Below, piece after piece: positions 43,314 through 52,582 of a stretch of 64,000 nt of DNA. Within the stretch, counting starts at the first letter, position 1, and each line of letters opens with the position of its first letter. Origin of the DNA: Zhongshania aliphaticivorans (GTDB lineage: Bacteria; Pseudomonadota; Gammaproteobacteria; Pseudomonadales; Spongiibacteraceae); assembly GCF_001586255.1 (NCBI RefSeq), contig NZ_CP014544.1, positions 2,697,501 through 2,761,500 of the forward strand, given 5' to 3'. The notes beneath the pieces are model-generated. The model saw nothing but the letters and a program-made list of their open reading frames with translations, did no database searches and had not been told where the DNA came from. Made by a program: the position numbers and the translations under genes.

Positions 43314-44189
43314 ATGATCAATGGCAGTATTGTCGACCTAATCATCCCCACTGCTAGCGACGGTTCACCCGATTACGAAACCGTGGAAACCTTGATTGAT
43401 TGGCATATAGACAATGGCAGTGCCGCGCTTCTTATTGGCAGCGCGACGGGTCAGCATTCTGAGTTCAATAATGAGGAACGCGGTGAACTACTAAAACGCG
43501 CAATTTGGCAATCTGACGGTCGCATTGTGGTAATCGCTAACCTCGACACAAGAGACCCTGACGGCTTTTTTGAGCTTGCTCGCGCGGCGGATGAATTTGG
43601 TGCCGACGCGGGTCTTCTCACGCTACCCACGTCGATGGGCTTATCACAAGTCGATTTGTTCGAATATGTACGCGAGCTCGCGGAATTTGCGAAATTACCG
43701 TTAATTCTTCGCGATGATTTCAGTCATCCCAATTTACTATCGCCCACCACGCTGCCGAAGCTAGCCGAAATCGAGGGCATTATTGGCTTAATCAATGATT
43801 CATCGGAGCCGACACCAGAAGACAATATTAATATTTCCGAGCTGCCATCTGGCTTTGCACTTTACGCCGGTCACAACACTGATGCCTGCCAATGGGTTTT
43901 AGCCGGTTATCAGGGCGGTATTTCACTGGTCGGAAACATTGCCCCCGCCCTTGTTAACGATATGATTAGTGCGGCGCAACAAAATAACCGGGCGCTCGCC
44001 ATGAGCCTTAACGACCGTTTGCGGCCCTTGACTCAGGCACTAATGACAGACCCCAGCGCTAACTCTGTAACATGGGCTCTGACCGAGATGGGCTCCATAC
44101 CCGAAGGCGGACACCCCCCAAGCCTCCCCCAATCGAGTGACTACGCACAGCTACGCCGCGCCCTGCGCACAGCCCAAGTTATAATTTAA
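43314..44189 (+). CDS. DapA-fold protein without DapA catalytic residues
   Basis: A 291-residue protein that aligns with DapA from this window without gaps over the first 165 residues (MINGSIVDLIIPTASDGSPD against MISGSIVALVTPMHSDGSID) and stays similar to the end. The key residues are replaced: Thr44 to Ala, Tyr107 to Ser, Tyr133 to Arg, Arg138 to His and the Schiff-base Lys161 to Asn. Only Thr45 remains. It therefore cannot be a class I aldolase of this family. It may be a regulator, a binding protein or a new enzyme. A strong SD (AAGGAGC) and an intact frame show it is expressed, not a pseudogene. Confidence 0.85.
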   Translation: MINGSIVDLIIPTASDGSPDYETVETLIDWHIDNGSAALLIGSATGQHSEFNNEERGELLKRAIWQSDGRIVVIANLDTRDPDGFFELARAADEFGADAGLLTLPTSMGLSQVDLFEYVRELAEFAKLPLILRDDFSHPNLLSPTTLPKLAEIEGIIGLINDSSEPTPEDNINISELPSGFALYAGHNTDACQWVLAGYQGGISLVGNIAPALVNDMISAAQQNNRALAMSLNDRLRPLTQALMTDPSANSVTWALTEMGSIPEGGHPPSLPQSSDYAQLRRALRTAQVII

Positions 44190-44382
44190 GCATTGCTAGA
44201 TACACAGCAAGCGGCGCTGTTACTGCAGCGCCCACCGCCACAGTGGTCAATAAACGTCCATGTCATAAGGTTTACACTAAAACCGGCATACAAACAGCTA
44301 GCTTAAGGGCTTTCCGACCAAACTCTCGCCACATGGCCAAATTAAATAATCGCCATTTATCGCTCAGCTATTGCGCAATAAA

Positions 44383-44396
44383 TACACCTTAGTGTA
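44383..44396. promoter_or_regulatory. Candidate operator upstream of a TonB receptor gene
   Basis: TACAC-CTTA-GTGTA is a 5-bp-arm palindrome about 70 bp before the receptor start. The left-hand copy TTACACTAA at 44272-44280 repeats one arm with its flank, inverted relative to TTAGTGTAA at 44389-44397. It could bind a regulator; none is encoded next to it. Confidence 0.3.
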
Positions 44397-44464
44397 ATAA
44401 TAGCCTCGCGTTTAAAAATAACAAAAGGCTGTTGCGCCACAGCCGCCAGAGAGGTATTACCACC

Positions 44465-47050
44465 GTGATTAGCCGACAAGCATTACCCGGCAAGGGTTTC
44501 ATCACACTGTTAGTGCTGAGCGCGCTGAACTGCAGCGACCTCCACGCCGCCAGCGGCACGCTTGAAGAAGTACTCGTTACCGCCCGAAAACGCAGTGAAA
44601 GCATGCAAGACATCCCTATTGCCGTAAGTGCAATTAGCGCTGAAGACCTTCGAGACCGGGGTATAAGCAACACCAGCGAACTCACTAAATCCGTTCCCAG
44701 CTTAGAAATTCGCAAAGGCCAAGCCAACCAGATTTATATACGTGGTATTGGCGAGCGCACCGGCTTTGCCCGGGTAGACCCCACTGTGGGCGTCTACCTT
44801 GACGACTTATTCTTGCCGCGCTCCGACGGCCAACTGCTCGATACCGTTGATATTCGCAGTATTCAGGTTCTACGTGGCCCCCAGGGCACACTATTTGGTA
44901 AAAACACCACCGGCGGCGCAATGGTTGTCAGCCTACTTAAACCCGATGACAGCGACGACGCCTATCTCGAATTAGGACTCGGTAACTATTCGATGAACCG
45001 GCTAAAAGCGGGTATCAACGTCCCCATCAACGATCATTTTTATAGCCGCGCAGCCATCAATATCACTAAAGATGCAGGCTATCTCGAAGATATCGGCCCC
45101 AGCGGGAACACGCCGAGTAACGACCGCCAATCTCTGTTACTGCAAACACGCTGGGAACCAGATGAAAACTTCACCCTCGATACCCAAGCCTTTCTCGGTA
45201 AAATTCGCGAAATGATGACCGGCACCACCTGTAGCCTGCCTAATGAGAATGCGCTGTATTACAAAGGCCTTTGGGTTGCTCACAGCGGCGACACCGATCC
45301 GTCTAACCCGCGCGCGTTCAAGGAAAACTGCGAGTCTAACTCCCGCGCGCGCCTTGGCGACCTAAAGACCAACCTCGGGGACGCGCCTCGGCTAACCAAA
45401 GATCTAGACACCCTGTTACTGGCCGCAACCGCCGAATGGCAGTTATCTGAGTCGCTCAATCTTAAAACCGTGTTGGGCCTGAGGGGCGAAAAAGAAGGCC
45501 CCATCCACGCCAGCGACCCAGACGGCGGCCCAGCGCTGTGGAGTAGCTACATGAATACTGAGGATAGCGACCGGCGCTCTTACAGCTTTGAAATTCAGCT
45601 GAATGGCGACGCCATGGGGCAGCGTTTACGCTACACCGCAGGTTTGTTCGCCATGCAAGAAAGCAATACCGAGAATTTCTCAATCTCCAATGCCTTTCGC
45701 GGCATAGACAGCCAAACCCTCGCCGAGATCGCCGCCAGCACCAATCCAACGCAACCGCTACCCGGCGGAACGGTTCCACTTGTTGGCTTTATCGGCGCGC
45801 CCTTGGTGGTATCTGATTTTGATCTGGAAAACAGCACTGGCGCAATATTCGCCCAAGTGTCTTTCGATATTACGGAGCTACTCGAGGTCACCCTCGGTTA
45901 TCGCGTTACCGCTGAGCGCCGTCACTCCGAGCTCAGCACCACCGAAGCGGATATGGACGCGATTGGTCAGCAGCTAACTACTGGCGGCCCGTTTGGCGCG
46001 GCAAGCAATATTGCGGTCTTTGGCCCCGGCGCCTCGGGCTTTTATCCCTACTTGGGGCCGTTGCGCTGGCTCGATGACCCCGTCGGCCTCGCCAACCAAA
46101 TTTTTACCGACGCAGATGGCGACGCATTGATCGACTACCCGCTAGACCCCGATTCCAAACGCACGGAAATGCGTGAAGAAACCTTTAGCCAAAGCACGCC
46201 TATGCTGTCATTGGCTTACAACCTACCTGACAATTGGCTAGACAGTAGCCCCCTGAACAGTGCGATGGTGTACGCAACCTGGAGCCGCGGTTTCAAATCT
46301 GGCTTTTTCGAGCCTCGAGGCGTTGACGGCTTACAGCGCGTAGAACCAGAAGTGGTGACCAACCACGAGTTCGGTTTCAAGATCGACGCCTTTGACCGCA
46401 GCGTTCGTTTAAATGGCGCGGTGTACGCTATGGACTTTGAAGATCAGCAGCTCATCGCCGTTGGCGCCGACTCGGCCCAAAACGTGGTGGTGGTATTTGG
46501 CAACGCCGGTCAATCTGAAATTCGCGGCGGCGAGTTAGAACTACTTTGGTTACCGAGTGTTCAGCTACAGATTAACGCCAGTCTAAGCCTCAACAATTAT
46601 CGCTACACAGACTTCAGCGAACTGGACTTACAAGGCGCTATTCTCGGCAGACAAGACATCGTCGACCGTCGCAACGAAACCTTCCCGGTATCGCCAGACA
46701 AATCGGCTGCGGTTGGTGTGCAATATAGTTGGTCTGGAGACTACGGCTCACTTATCTCACGACTCGATCTTAGCTATAAAAGCGAGATTTTCTACGGCTT
46801 CGATCCCGCGTCTTACGCCGCCTTTAAACGCGACGCCAAATCCGCTGGTCAACCCGCCTATCAACTGCTGGATGCTCGTCTTAGCTGGCAAAACCCAGAA
46901 GGTGATCTGAGTGTCTCGGCATGGGTTAAAAACCTTAGTGACGAGCGCTACCGAATCGGTGTAGTTGCCGTAGCGGACTCGTCTGGGGTTTACAACGAAG
47001 GTTGGGGCGAACCTCGTATGTTTGGCATTGATTTGCGCCAAGAGTTTTAA
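44465..47050 (+). CDS. TonB-dependent receptor
   Basis: An 861-residue outer-membrane receptor when read from the GTG at 44465, which has AGAGG about 10 nt upstream. A TTG 33 bases earlier is the alternative. The signal peptide ends near ADLHAAS-type residues; LEEVLVTARKRSESMQDIPIAVSAI, a plug with IYIRGIGERTGFARVDPTVGVYLDDLFLPRS and VLRGPQGTLFGKNTTGGAMV, and a barrel ending FGIDLRQEF follow. Two long barrel loops contain Asn/Cys-rich and Pro/Gly-rich segments. The ligand is unknown. It lies after the DapA-like gene on the same strand, with a 275-bp gap. Confidence 0.88.
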   Translation: MISRQALPGKGFITLLVLSALNCSDLHAASGTLEEVLVTARKRSESMQDIPIAVSAISAEDLRDRGISNTSELTKSVPSLEIRKGQANQIYIRGIGERTGFARVDPTVGVYLDDLFLPRSDGQLLDTVDIRSIQVLRGPQGTLFGKNTTGGAMVVSLLKPDDSDDAYLELGLGNYSMNRLKAGINVPINDHFYSRAAINITKDAGYLEDIGPSGNTPSNDRQSLLLQTRWEPDENFTLDTQAFLGKIREMMTGTTCSLPNENALYYKGLWVAHSGDTDPSNPRAFKENCESNSRARLGDLKTNLGDAPRLTKDLDTLLLAATAEWQLSESLNLKTVLGLRGEKEGPIHASDPDGGPALWSSYMNTEDSDRRSYSFEIQLNGDAMGQRLRYTAGLFAMQESNTENFSISNAFRGIDSQTLAEIAASTNPTQPLPGGTVPLVGFIGAPLVVSDFDLENSTGAIFAQVSFDITELLEVTLGYRVTAERRHSELSTTEADMDAIGQQLTTGGPFGAASNIAVFGPGASGFYPYLGPLRWLDDPVGLANQIFTDADGDALIDYPLDPDSKRTEMREETFSQSTPMLSLAYNLPDNWLDSSPLNSAMVYATWSRGFKSGFFEPRGVDGLQRVEPEVVTNHEFGFKIDAFDRSVRLNGAVYAMDFEDQQLIAVGADSAQNVVVVFGNAGQSEIRGGELELLWLPSVQLQINASLSLNNYRYTDFSELDLQGAILGRQDIVDRRNETFPVSPDKSAAVGVQYSWSGDYGSLISRLDLSYKSEIFYGFDPASYAAFKRDAKSAGQPAYQLLDARLSWQNPEGDLSVSAWVKNLSDERYRIGVVAVADSSGVYNEGWGEPRMFGIDLRQEF

Positions 47051-47093
47051 AAAAATAGCGTAAGTAGGTCGCCTCCTGTGGCGATCTACTTAC
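47050..47093 (-). terminator. Terminator of the GFA-family gene
   Basis: A 14-bp stem with one G-T-type mismatch (GTAAGTAGATCGCC / GGCGACCTACTTAC, minus strand) and a short loop, followed on the minus strand by GCTATTTTTTT. It lies 38 bp after the GFA gene stop and right after the receptor gene stop on the other strand. Confidence 0.8.
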
Positions 47094-47131
47094 TGCAGAA
47101 GCAAAATCAATAGCGCAAATCGACTACACTA

Positions 47132-47533
47132 TTAGTTCGGAAATCCCGCAAAGCACTGAATCGCTTCTAGCGCATTATCCCAATTTGCCTTGCTCCCCGT
47201 AAAAAGGTGAGCTTGGGGCATAAGCGCGACATCACCGTCTAAACTACCCGCAGGAACAACAACCACGTCCTTGCTACTTAAAATATAGGGCAGCGCCGAA
47301 CCACAGACGGAACAGAAGCTGCGCTGATGCTGGGTATTTGGCAAGGCAAAAGCGGATACGCTGTCTTTACCACGCAACCATAGCAATTCTCCCCCACGGC
47401 CAAATAGATTAGCCCCATGAGCGGAGCCAGAACCTTTACGACAATACTCGCAATGACAGAGAAAGAATTTTTGGAAGTCACCAGTAAATTCAAAGGCGAC
47501 TTCACCACAGAGACAAGAACCTCGGCTTTTCAT
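47132..47533 (-). CDS. GFA-family zinc protein
   Basis: A 133-residue GFA-domain protein with zinc-binding motifs SCLCGEV, LCHCEYCRKGSGS and SFCSVCGSALP, the standard spacing of the family. Members were first described as glutathione-dependent formaldehyde-activating enzymes, but most have no shown activity. The ATG at 47531-47533 gives the family N-terminus MKSRGSCLCGEV; a TTG 33 bases upstream is less likely. A terminator follows. Confidence 0.85.
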   Translation of the reverse strand: MKSRGSCLCGEVAFEFTGDFQKFFLCHCEYCRKGSGSAHGANLFGRGGELLWLRGKDSVSAFALPNTQHQRSFCSVCGSALPYILSSKDVVVVPAGSLDGDVALMPQAHLFTGSKANWDNALEAIQCFAGFPN

Positions 47534-47630
47534 AATTAAGTACGCTCTTGTTAGAGGAGTATTCAATCAAAACGAAAGCATCGTCTTATTGCAATGCCCA
47601 ATTGTTAGCCAAAGCAAAGACCTCAATAAA

Positions 47631-48086
47631 TTAGGCCGGATAAAACACAAGCACCGGAATTTCACGATCAGTTGCCGCCTGATAGGTAGCGTAGGGCGCA
47701 AAGTAGTCTGCCATCAAATTCCAAAGCCGTGTGCGCTCCTCACCTGCGGCGACCTTCGCACGCGCTTTAAACTCCTCATTAGCCACTTTTACAGTGATAT
47801 CTTGATTCGCTTGCAGATTTAAAAACCACGCGGGGTGTGCGGGCGCGCCGCCCTTCGAGGCGATTACACAATAGCCGCCATCGCCCGTTGGCCGGTAAAT
47901 TAGCGGGATAATTAAGGCCTTTCCTGACTTCCGACCCCTAGTCGTCAGCAACAGGGTAGTTAACATCCCCTTGCCGCCACCCAAGCTCGCATCCCACAGA
48001 TGAGCCGCCTCACCATCGTTAAGATAGGCATTCACATGATCGCTCATCCACGATGGTAAATAATCTGGCAGTTTAATATCGCTCAT
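47631..48086 (-). CDS. Deazaflavin (F420)-dependent oxidoreductase, FDOR/Ddn-like nitroreductase family
   Basis: A 151-residue split-barrel protein with the blocks LLTTRGRKSGKALIIPLIYR, VIASKGGAPAHPAWFLNLQANQDITVKV, LWNLMADYFAPYATYQAATDREIPVLVFYPA. These are the marks of the F420H2-dependent FDOR-A/Ddn-like family (TIGR00026, 'nitroreductase/quinone reductase'). The basic RGRKSG segment binds the F420 phosphate in known members. It can reduce quinones, nitro compounds or enones. The ATG at 48084-48086 has GAGGGG 7 nt upstream. It stands near no F420 gene, but the F420 operon is in the same window (8.9-15.4 kb). Confidence 0.88.
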   Translation of the reverse strand: MSDIKLPDYLPSWMSDHVNAYLNDGEAAHLWDASLGGGKGMLTTLLLTTRGRKSGKALIIPLIYRPTGDGGYCVIASKGGAPAHPAWFLNLQANQDITVKVANEEFKARAKVAAGEERTRLWNLMADYFAPYATYQAATDREIPVLVFYPA

Positions 48087-48244
48087 CGTTATACCCCTCA
48101 ATTTGTTGATACGCCGTTGAGCTCATTTAATAGCTGCAAACTTGGCAACGGCAAATACGTTCTTAGCAATATAAACCTCTTGCCGGTTTTTTACATCGAC
48201 AAGCGCTCTGTAGAACACACGGTGGCTTGCTAAGCCAGCCAGTA

Positions 48245-48916
48245 TTAAGCCAGCTGTCTAACGAGCGCTGCGCCAACCGCATGGGCGCTTGCTGGGTTCT
48301 GTCCGGTGATCACTCGATCTGCTTCAATAACGAACACACCCCAGGGCTGAACTTTGCTGTAACGGGCTGCGCTGCGTGCCAGAGACTCTTCCAATAGAAA
48401 GGGAACATCAGCAATTGTTCCGTAATCAATTTCTTCCTCGCGTGTAAAGCCCGTTACCGATTTGCTGGCTAACAATCTTTCACCCGTGCTTAATGTAATT
48501 GGCAGCAAGGCCGCGGGGCCGTGACATACCGCCGCCAATACACCGCCACTCTCATAATGTTTAGCGCTGAGCTTTGCAAAGTCTTCGTTGGTGGCTAAAT
48601 CCGACAGCAAGCCAAATCCACCGGGATAAAACACCGCAGCGTAGTCCGCAATATTTACCTGCGAGACTGGTAGTGTGTTGTTGATCCGGTTTTGAAACTC
48701 TTCATTGTTTAGAATCGCCTCGTTAACGCTGTCGCCCTCAATATCGGTTCCGTATAACGGCGCCTTACCGCCTTTAATCGATGCGATATCGTAGTCTAGT
48801 CCCGCCGCCAAAAATACCTGTAGCGCATGCGTAAGCTCGGGTGAATACGTGCCATTGGCTTGATCTGTGTCGCCTAATGTTGTGTGGTTTGTCACGGGAA
48901 TCAGTATTTTCTTCAT
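48245..48916 (-). CDS. DJ-1/PfpI family protein (type 1 glutamine amidotransferase-like)
   Basis: A 223-residue protein with the family's beta strands and the nucleophile elbow AAVCHGPAAL (Cys near residue 131), preceded by FYPGGFGLLSDLA. The size and the N-terminal TGLGDTDQANGTYSPEL-type segment place it near the Hsp31/HchA-like group, whose members act as glyoxalases or chaperones. A good SD (GGAGAG) precedes the ATG. It is divergent from the LysR gene, with 132 bp between them, so LysR may control it. Confidence 0.88.
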   Translation of the reverse strand: MKKILIPVTNHTTLGDTDQANGTYSPELTHALQVFLAAGLDYDIASIKGGKAPLYGTDIEGDSVNEAILNNEEFQNRINNTLPVSQVNIADYAAVFYPGGFGLLSDLATNEDFAKLSAKHYESGGVLAAVCHGPAALLPITLSTGERLLASKSVTGFTREEEIDYGTIADVPFLLEESLARSAARYSKVQPWGVFVIEADRVITGQNPASAHAVGAALVRQLA

Positions 48917-49048
48917 TGCAACTCTCCTGCCTTATATGTGTTGAGCTGGCGTCTTTACACCATGAAGCCATCTTATTAGACTGCGTTTTTAGCAACAATA
49001 TAGTAATCTGGCAAAGCACTATTGCCATATAGCAACAGCGAGTCGGGT

Positions 49049-49930
49049 ATGGATAATTTTGACGGCATTATCGAATTTGTCGCAGTGGCAGAAAGCCAAG
49101 GCTTCTCCGCGGCGGCAAAGCAGATGAACTGCAGCACCAGCCACGTGAGCAGGCAGGTTTCTCGTCTTGAAGCCCGGCTTGGCAGCGCACTGCTCGCGCG
49201 CACAACCCGCAGCGTAAGCCTCACTGAAGCCGGTCAGGCCTATTACCGCCAGTGCCGCGACCTAGTAGACGGATTGCAACAAGCCAATGAACAAATCAAC
49301 GCTCAGCAAGTGCAGCTCAATGGCACCCTGCGAGTCAGCGCGGCCGGTCCCTTTGCCGAGCGCTATGTTGTACCAGCGCTGATCGAGTTTGCCCAGCAGC
49401 ACCCAGAGCTGACTGTCGACATTGACTTTAATAGCCACAAAATCAATCTCATTGAAGACGGCATAGACTTCGCCATTCGCTACGGAAAATTAGAGGACTC
49501 CGGCTTAGTGGCGCGGCGCCTGCTCCCCCGCCCTTTAATGGCCGTTGCCAGCCCCCAATACCTAAAGCAACACGGCACCCCTACTCATCCCAATCAACTT
49601 AAGGCGCATAACTGCATCGTGTCCAACAACAATCACTGGCAGTTTGAGCACGATGGCACCGCGCTTTACGTGAAAGTGAACGGTCGCTGGAAAAGCAATA
49701 ATGCCCACGCAGTCGTAAACGCCTGCGAGCAACACCTCGGTATCGCCTACATGCCAAAGATCAATTTTTTGCAGTCGATTAATTCAGGCACATTGTGTCC
49801 GGTGCTAGAACCCTATTGGAGCCAAGGTGCCGGCAGCTGGATCGTCTACCAAAATCGGCGATTTTTGCCCATGCGGGCGCGACTGGCGATCGATCATTTA
49901 ATAAATTATTTTAGAGATTGGGAGGAATAG
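49049..49930 (+). CDS. LysR family regulator
   Basis: A 293-residue LysR-type regulator. The helix-turn-helix is in DGIIEFVAVAESQGFSAAAK, SHVSRQVSRLEARLGSALLARTTRSVSLTEAG; a periplasmic-binding-like effector domain follows. It is divergent from the DJ-1/PfpI gene, a common arrangement for a regulator and its target. The ATG at 49049 gives the family start MDNFDGIIEF. Confidence 0.9.
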   Translation: MDNFDGIIEFVAVAESQGFSAAAKQMNCSTSHVSRQVSRLEARLGSALLARTTRSVSLTEAGQAYYRQCRDLVDGLQQANEQINAQQVQLNGTLRVSAAGPFAERYVVPALIEFAQQHPELTVDIDFNSHKINLIEDGIDFAIRYGKLEDSGLVARRLLPRPLMAVASPQYLKQHGTPTHPNQLKAHNCIVSNNNHWQFEHDGTALYVKVNGRWKSNNAHAVVNACEQHLGIAYMPKINFLQSINSGTLCPVLEPYWSQGAGSWIVYQNRRFLPMRARLAIDHLINYFRDWEE

Positions 49931-50015
49931 AAAATTGCTTCAATAAAATTAGGGTATTTGGCTAATCAAGGCTTTGCATACCACACAAATGACCTTGATA
50001 TACTCCTGCTTGCGC

Positions 50016-50903
50016 TCACAATACACTTGCCAACGCTGTCTCTAAATATTCGTATTTAAATTTAAAACCCAGCTGTTCAAGCTTAACAGGCCGCACTTGC
50101 TGGCCAGCCAGTAACAACTCTCGCCCCATTTCGCCCATTAACAGGTTTATGACGAAGGACGGCATCGGCAAGATGCTCGGTCGATTTAAACACTTCCCTA
50201 AAGTAGTGGTGAAATCCTTGTTCCTCACCGGATTCGGCGCGGTGCAATTGACTGGCCCCTGAATGCGCTTATTCTCAATGCAATGGTCAACGATCCCGAT
50301 GAGGTCTTGCAAATGTATCCATGGCATCCACTGTTTTCCGGTGCCAATTCGTCCACCTACGCCTACGCTAAAGGGCGGTATCATCTTTTGCAACGCCCCA
50401 CCCTTGCGACCTAAAACTATACCAATGCGCAACACGCACGTGCGAACACCGAGAGCCTCGGCCGCTACAGCGCTGGCCTCCCATTGTGCGCAAAGGCGAC
50501 TGGAGAAACTGTCATCACCCGCACAGCTTTCATCTATGACCCCGTCGGTGACGCCAGTGCCGTAATAGCCTATAGCGGACGCACTAATAAATACGGCAGG
50601 CTTTATTTTGGCATCGCTTAAATAGGTGACAATTTCGTCTGTCACCGCAATCCGGCTATCTACAAGCTGTTGTTTTTGGGAGACTGACCATCGCTTATCC
50701 GCAATCGGCTCCCCAGCAAGATTGATGACTACATCAAAGCTGACATCCGAGCTAATCTCGCTAAGGCGCTTAACGCCCGCCATATTGTCGGTAATCAATT
50801 CGGGTTGGCGAGTCTTAATGACAATGTAATGACCTTGCTGGCGTAGATGAGCACATAATGCGCTGCCAATAAAACCGGTACCGCCAGTAATAAGAAAATT
50901 CAT
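50016..50903 (-). CDS. TIGR01777-type NAD-dependent epimerase/dehydratase (SDR39U1-like)
   Basis: A 295-residue extended SDR with FLITGGTGFIGSALCAHL at the N-terminus, LAGEPIADKRWSVSQKQQLVDSRIAVT, SASAIGYYG, LRIGIVLGRKGGALQKM and WMPWIHLQDLIGIVDHCI. These mark the TIGR01777/YfcH family, whose substrate is unknown. The ATG at 50901-50903 gives the typical N-terminus; longer readings add unlike residues. Confidence 0.88.
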   Translation of the reverse strand: MNFLITGGTGFIGSALCAHLRQQGHYIVIKTRQPELITDNMAGVKRLSEISSDVSFDVVINLAGEPIADKRWSVSQKQQLVDSRIAVTDEIVTYLSDAKIKPAVFISASAIGYYGTGVTDGVIDESCAGDDSFSSRLCAQWEASAVAAEALGVRTCVLRIGIVLGRKGGALQKMIPPFSVGVGGRIGTGKQWMPWIHLQDLIGIVDHCIENKRIQGPVNCTAPNPVRNKDFTTTLGKCLNRPSILPMPSFVINLLMGEMGRELLLAGQQVRPVKLEQLGFKFKYEYLETALASVL

Positions 50904-51190
50904 AGACAAGACCTTGGCTGGGTAATTGACGCTATGCTTAGCATACGCCATTCATCAGCAAATAGATTATGTCATTTTTCAGGAGGACGCGTGGCAATGG
51001 AGGCTTGCCTGCGTGGCAGTTGGTCAAGGAGTTAAGCGCCTATTGGCGATCAAGCACCAACATAGGAATCACCTTTTAAGTGCAGAAACACTAAAGCAAA
51101 AATCCAAGCGTAGCATTCGCGCTTTGTTAGGGAGGCTAATACTACGCTCCCCCCAGAGCGAACTTGCCATGGAGGGAGGATAGGAACTAG

Positions 51191-52462
51191 TTAAGCCTTA
51201 TCGAGCGCCTGGCTAACGTCAGCAATAATATCGTCGATGTGTTCAATACCCACTGAAATTCGAATCAAATCAGCACTAACCCCCGCAGAAGCGAGTTCTT
51301 TTTCATTCAACTGTCTGTGGGTTGTCGAGGCCGGGTGACAGGCCAGCGACTTTGCGTCGCCAATATTCACTAGGCGCAAAATCATCTGTAGCGAATCAAT
51401 AAATCGCGTGCAGGCTTCAATCCCGCCCGTAACACCAAAACTTAAAATACCAGAGGCTTTGCCGTTAGTGATTTTCTGACAGCTTGCGTAATAAGGGCTA
51501 TCGGGCAACGCAGCATAATTAACCCACGCAACCTTCTCATGCTGTTGCAGGAAAGCGGCAAGCTTTTCAGCATTTTCGCAATGACGCTCCATACGCAGAC
51601 CCAGTGTCTCTAAGCCCTGTAAAAGCTGAAAGGCATTCATTGGCGAGAGTGCTGCGCCAGTATTGCGCAATGGCACAACACGACAGCGGCCTATATAGGC
51701 AGCGGCACCCAAGGCTTCGGTGTATACAACACCGTGATAAGACGGGTCGGGTTCGTTTAAAATCGGAAAACGCTTCTTATTTGCCACCCAGTCAAACTTA
51801 CCCGAATCAACTATTGCGCCGCCAATCGAGGTGCCGTGGCCGCCAATGTATTTGGTGAGTGAGTGCACCACAATATCTGCCCCCAACTCAAATGGCCGGC
51901 ATAAATAAGGAGTAGCAACGGTGTTATCAACAATCAATGGCACGCCATGTTTGTGCGCTATTTCAGCTAGACGAACAATATCAACAACATTGCCCGCGGG
52001 GTTACCTATAGACTCGCAAAAAATAGCCTTGGTTTTGTCGTCAATGGCATTTTCAAAGCCCGCATAATCGTCGTGCGAGATCATTCTCGCCTCAACACCC
52101 TGACGCGGCAATGAGTGTGCAAAGAAGTTATAAGTGCCGCCATACAATTGGCTTGTGCTCACAATATTGTCGCCAACTTCACATATACACTGAATCGCGT
52201 AAGTGATCGCCGCCATACCGGAGGCAACACAAAGCGCACCAACGCCGCCTTCCATTGCCGCAATACGCTGTTCCAACACATCTGTTGTGGGGTTCATAAT
52301 ACGGGTGTAAATATTACCTGGCACTTTAAGATCAAATAAATCGGCGCCGTGCTGAGTGTCATCAAAGGTATACGAGGTGGTTTGGTAAATTGGCACTGCC
52401 GCGGCTTTTGTCGTTGCTTCCGAGGTGTAACCTTGGTGCAGGGCGATTGACTCTAGTTTCAT
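51191..52462 (-). CDS. metY: O-acetylhomoserine sulfhydrylase
   Basis: A 423-residue PLP enzyme that makes homocysteine (or methionine) from O-acetylhomoserine and sulfide (or methanethiol). Family blocks are HQGYTSEATTKAAAVPIYQTTSY, YTRIMNPTTDVLEQRIAAMEGG, STSQLYGGTYNFFAHSLPRQG, VDNTVATPYLCRPFELGADIVVHSLTKYIGGHG (PLP Lys in SLTKY) and VNIGDAKSLACHPASTTHRQL. The SD GGAGAG is before the ATG. No SAM riboswitch was recognised upstream. Confidence 0.95.
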   Translation of the reverse strand: MKLESIALHQGYTSEATTKAAAVPIYQTTSYTFDDTQHGADLFDLKVPGNIYTRIMNPTTDVLEQRIAAMEGGVGALCVASGMAAITYAIQCICEVGDNIVSTSQLYGGTYNFFAHSLPRQGVEARMISHDDYAGFENAIDDKTKAIFCESIGNPAGNVVDIVRLAEIAHKHGVPLIVDNTVATPYLCRPFELGADIVVHSLTKYIGGHGTSIGGAIVDSGKFDWVANKKRFPILNEPDPSYHGVVYTEALGAAAYIGRCRVVPLRNTGAALSPMNAFQLLQGLETLGLRMERHCENAEKLAAFLQQHEKVAWVNYAALPDSPYYASCQKITNGKASGILSFGVTGGIEACTRFIDSLQMILRLVNIGDAKSLACHPASTTHRQLNEKELASAGVSADLIRISVGIEHIDDIIADVSQALDKA

Positions 52463-52582
52463 ATTATTTCTCTCCTTAGTAATAACTCTTATTAAATTTC
52501 AAAAATGCTACCGTATAGTGATTGTTTAGTCATTGTCAGATTTTGCTTTGCCACTGCTAAGTAATACAAAAATCGCGCGCCG

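Noticed and set aside
50926-51183. 85-residue open frame with a plausible amphipathic, basic sequence between the epimerase and metY genes
   Set aside because: Its only start is a TTG without a ribosome site; no ATG lies in the frame before the end, and I recognise no family. It may be a chance frame or a decayed gene.
52463-52582. SAM riboswitch or MetJ site upstream of metY
   Set aside because: No conserved riboswitch core or AGACGTCT-type boxes could be seen in this AT-rich leader.
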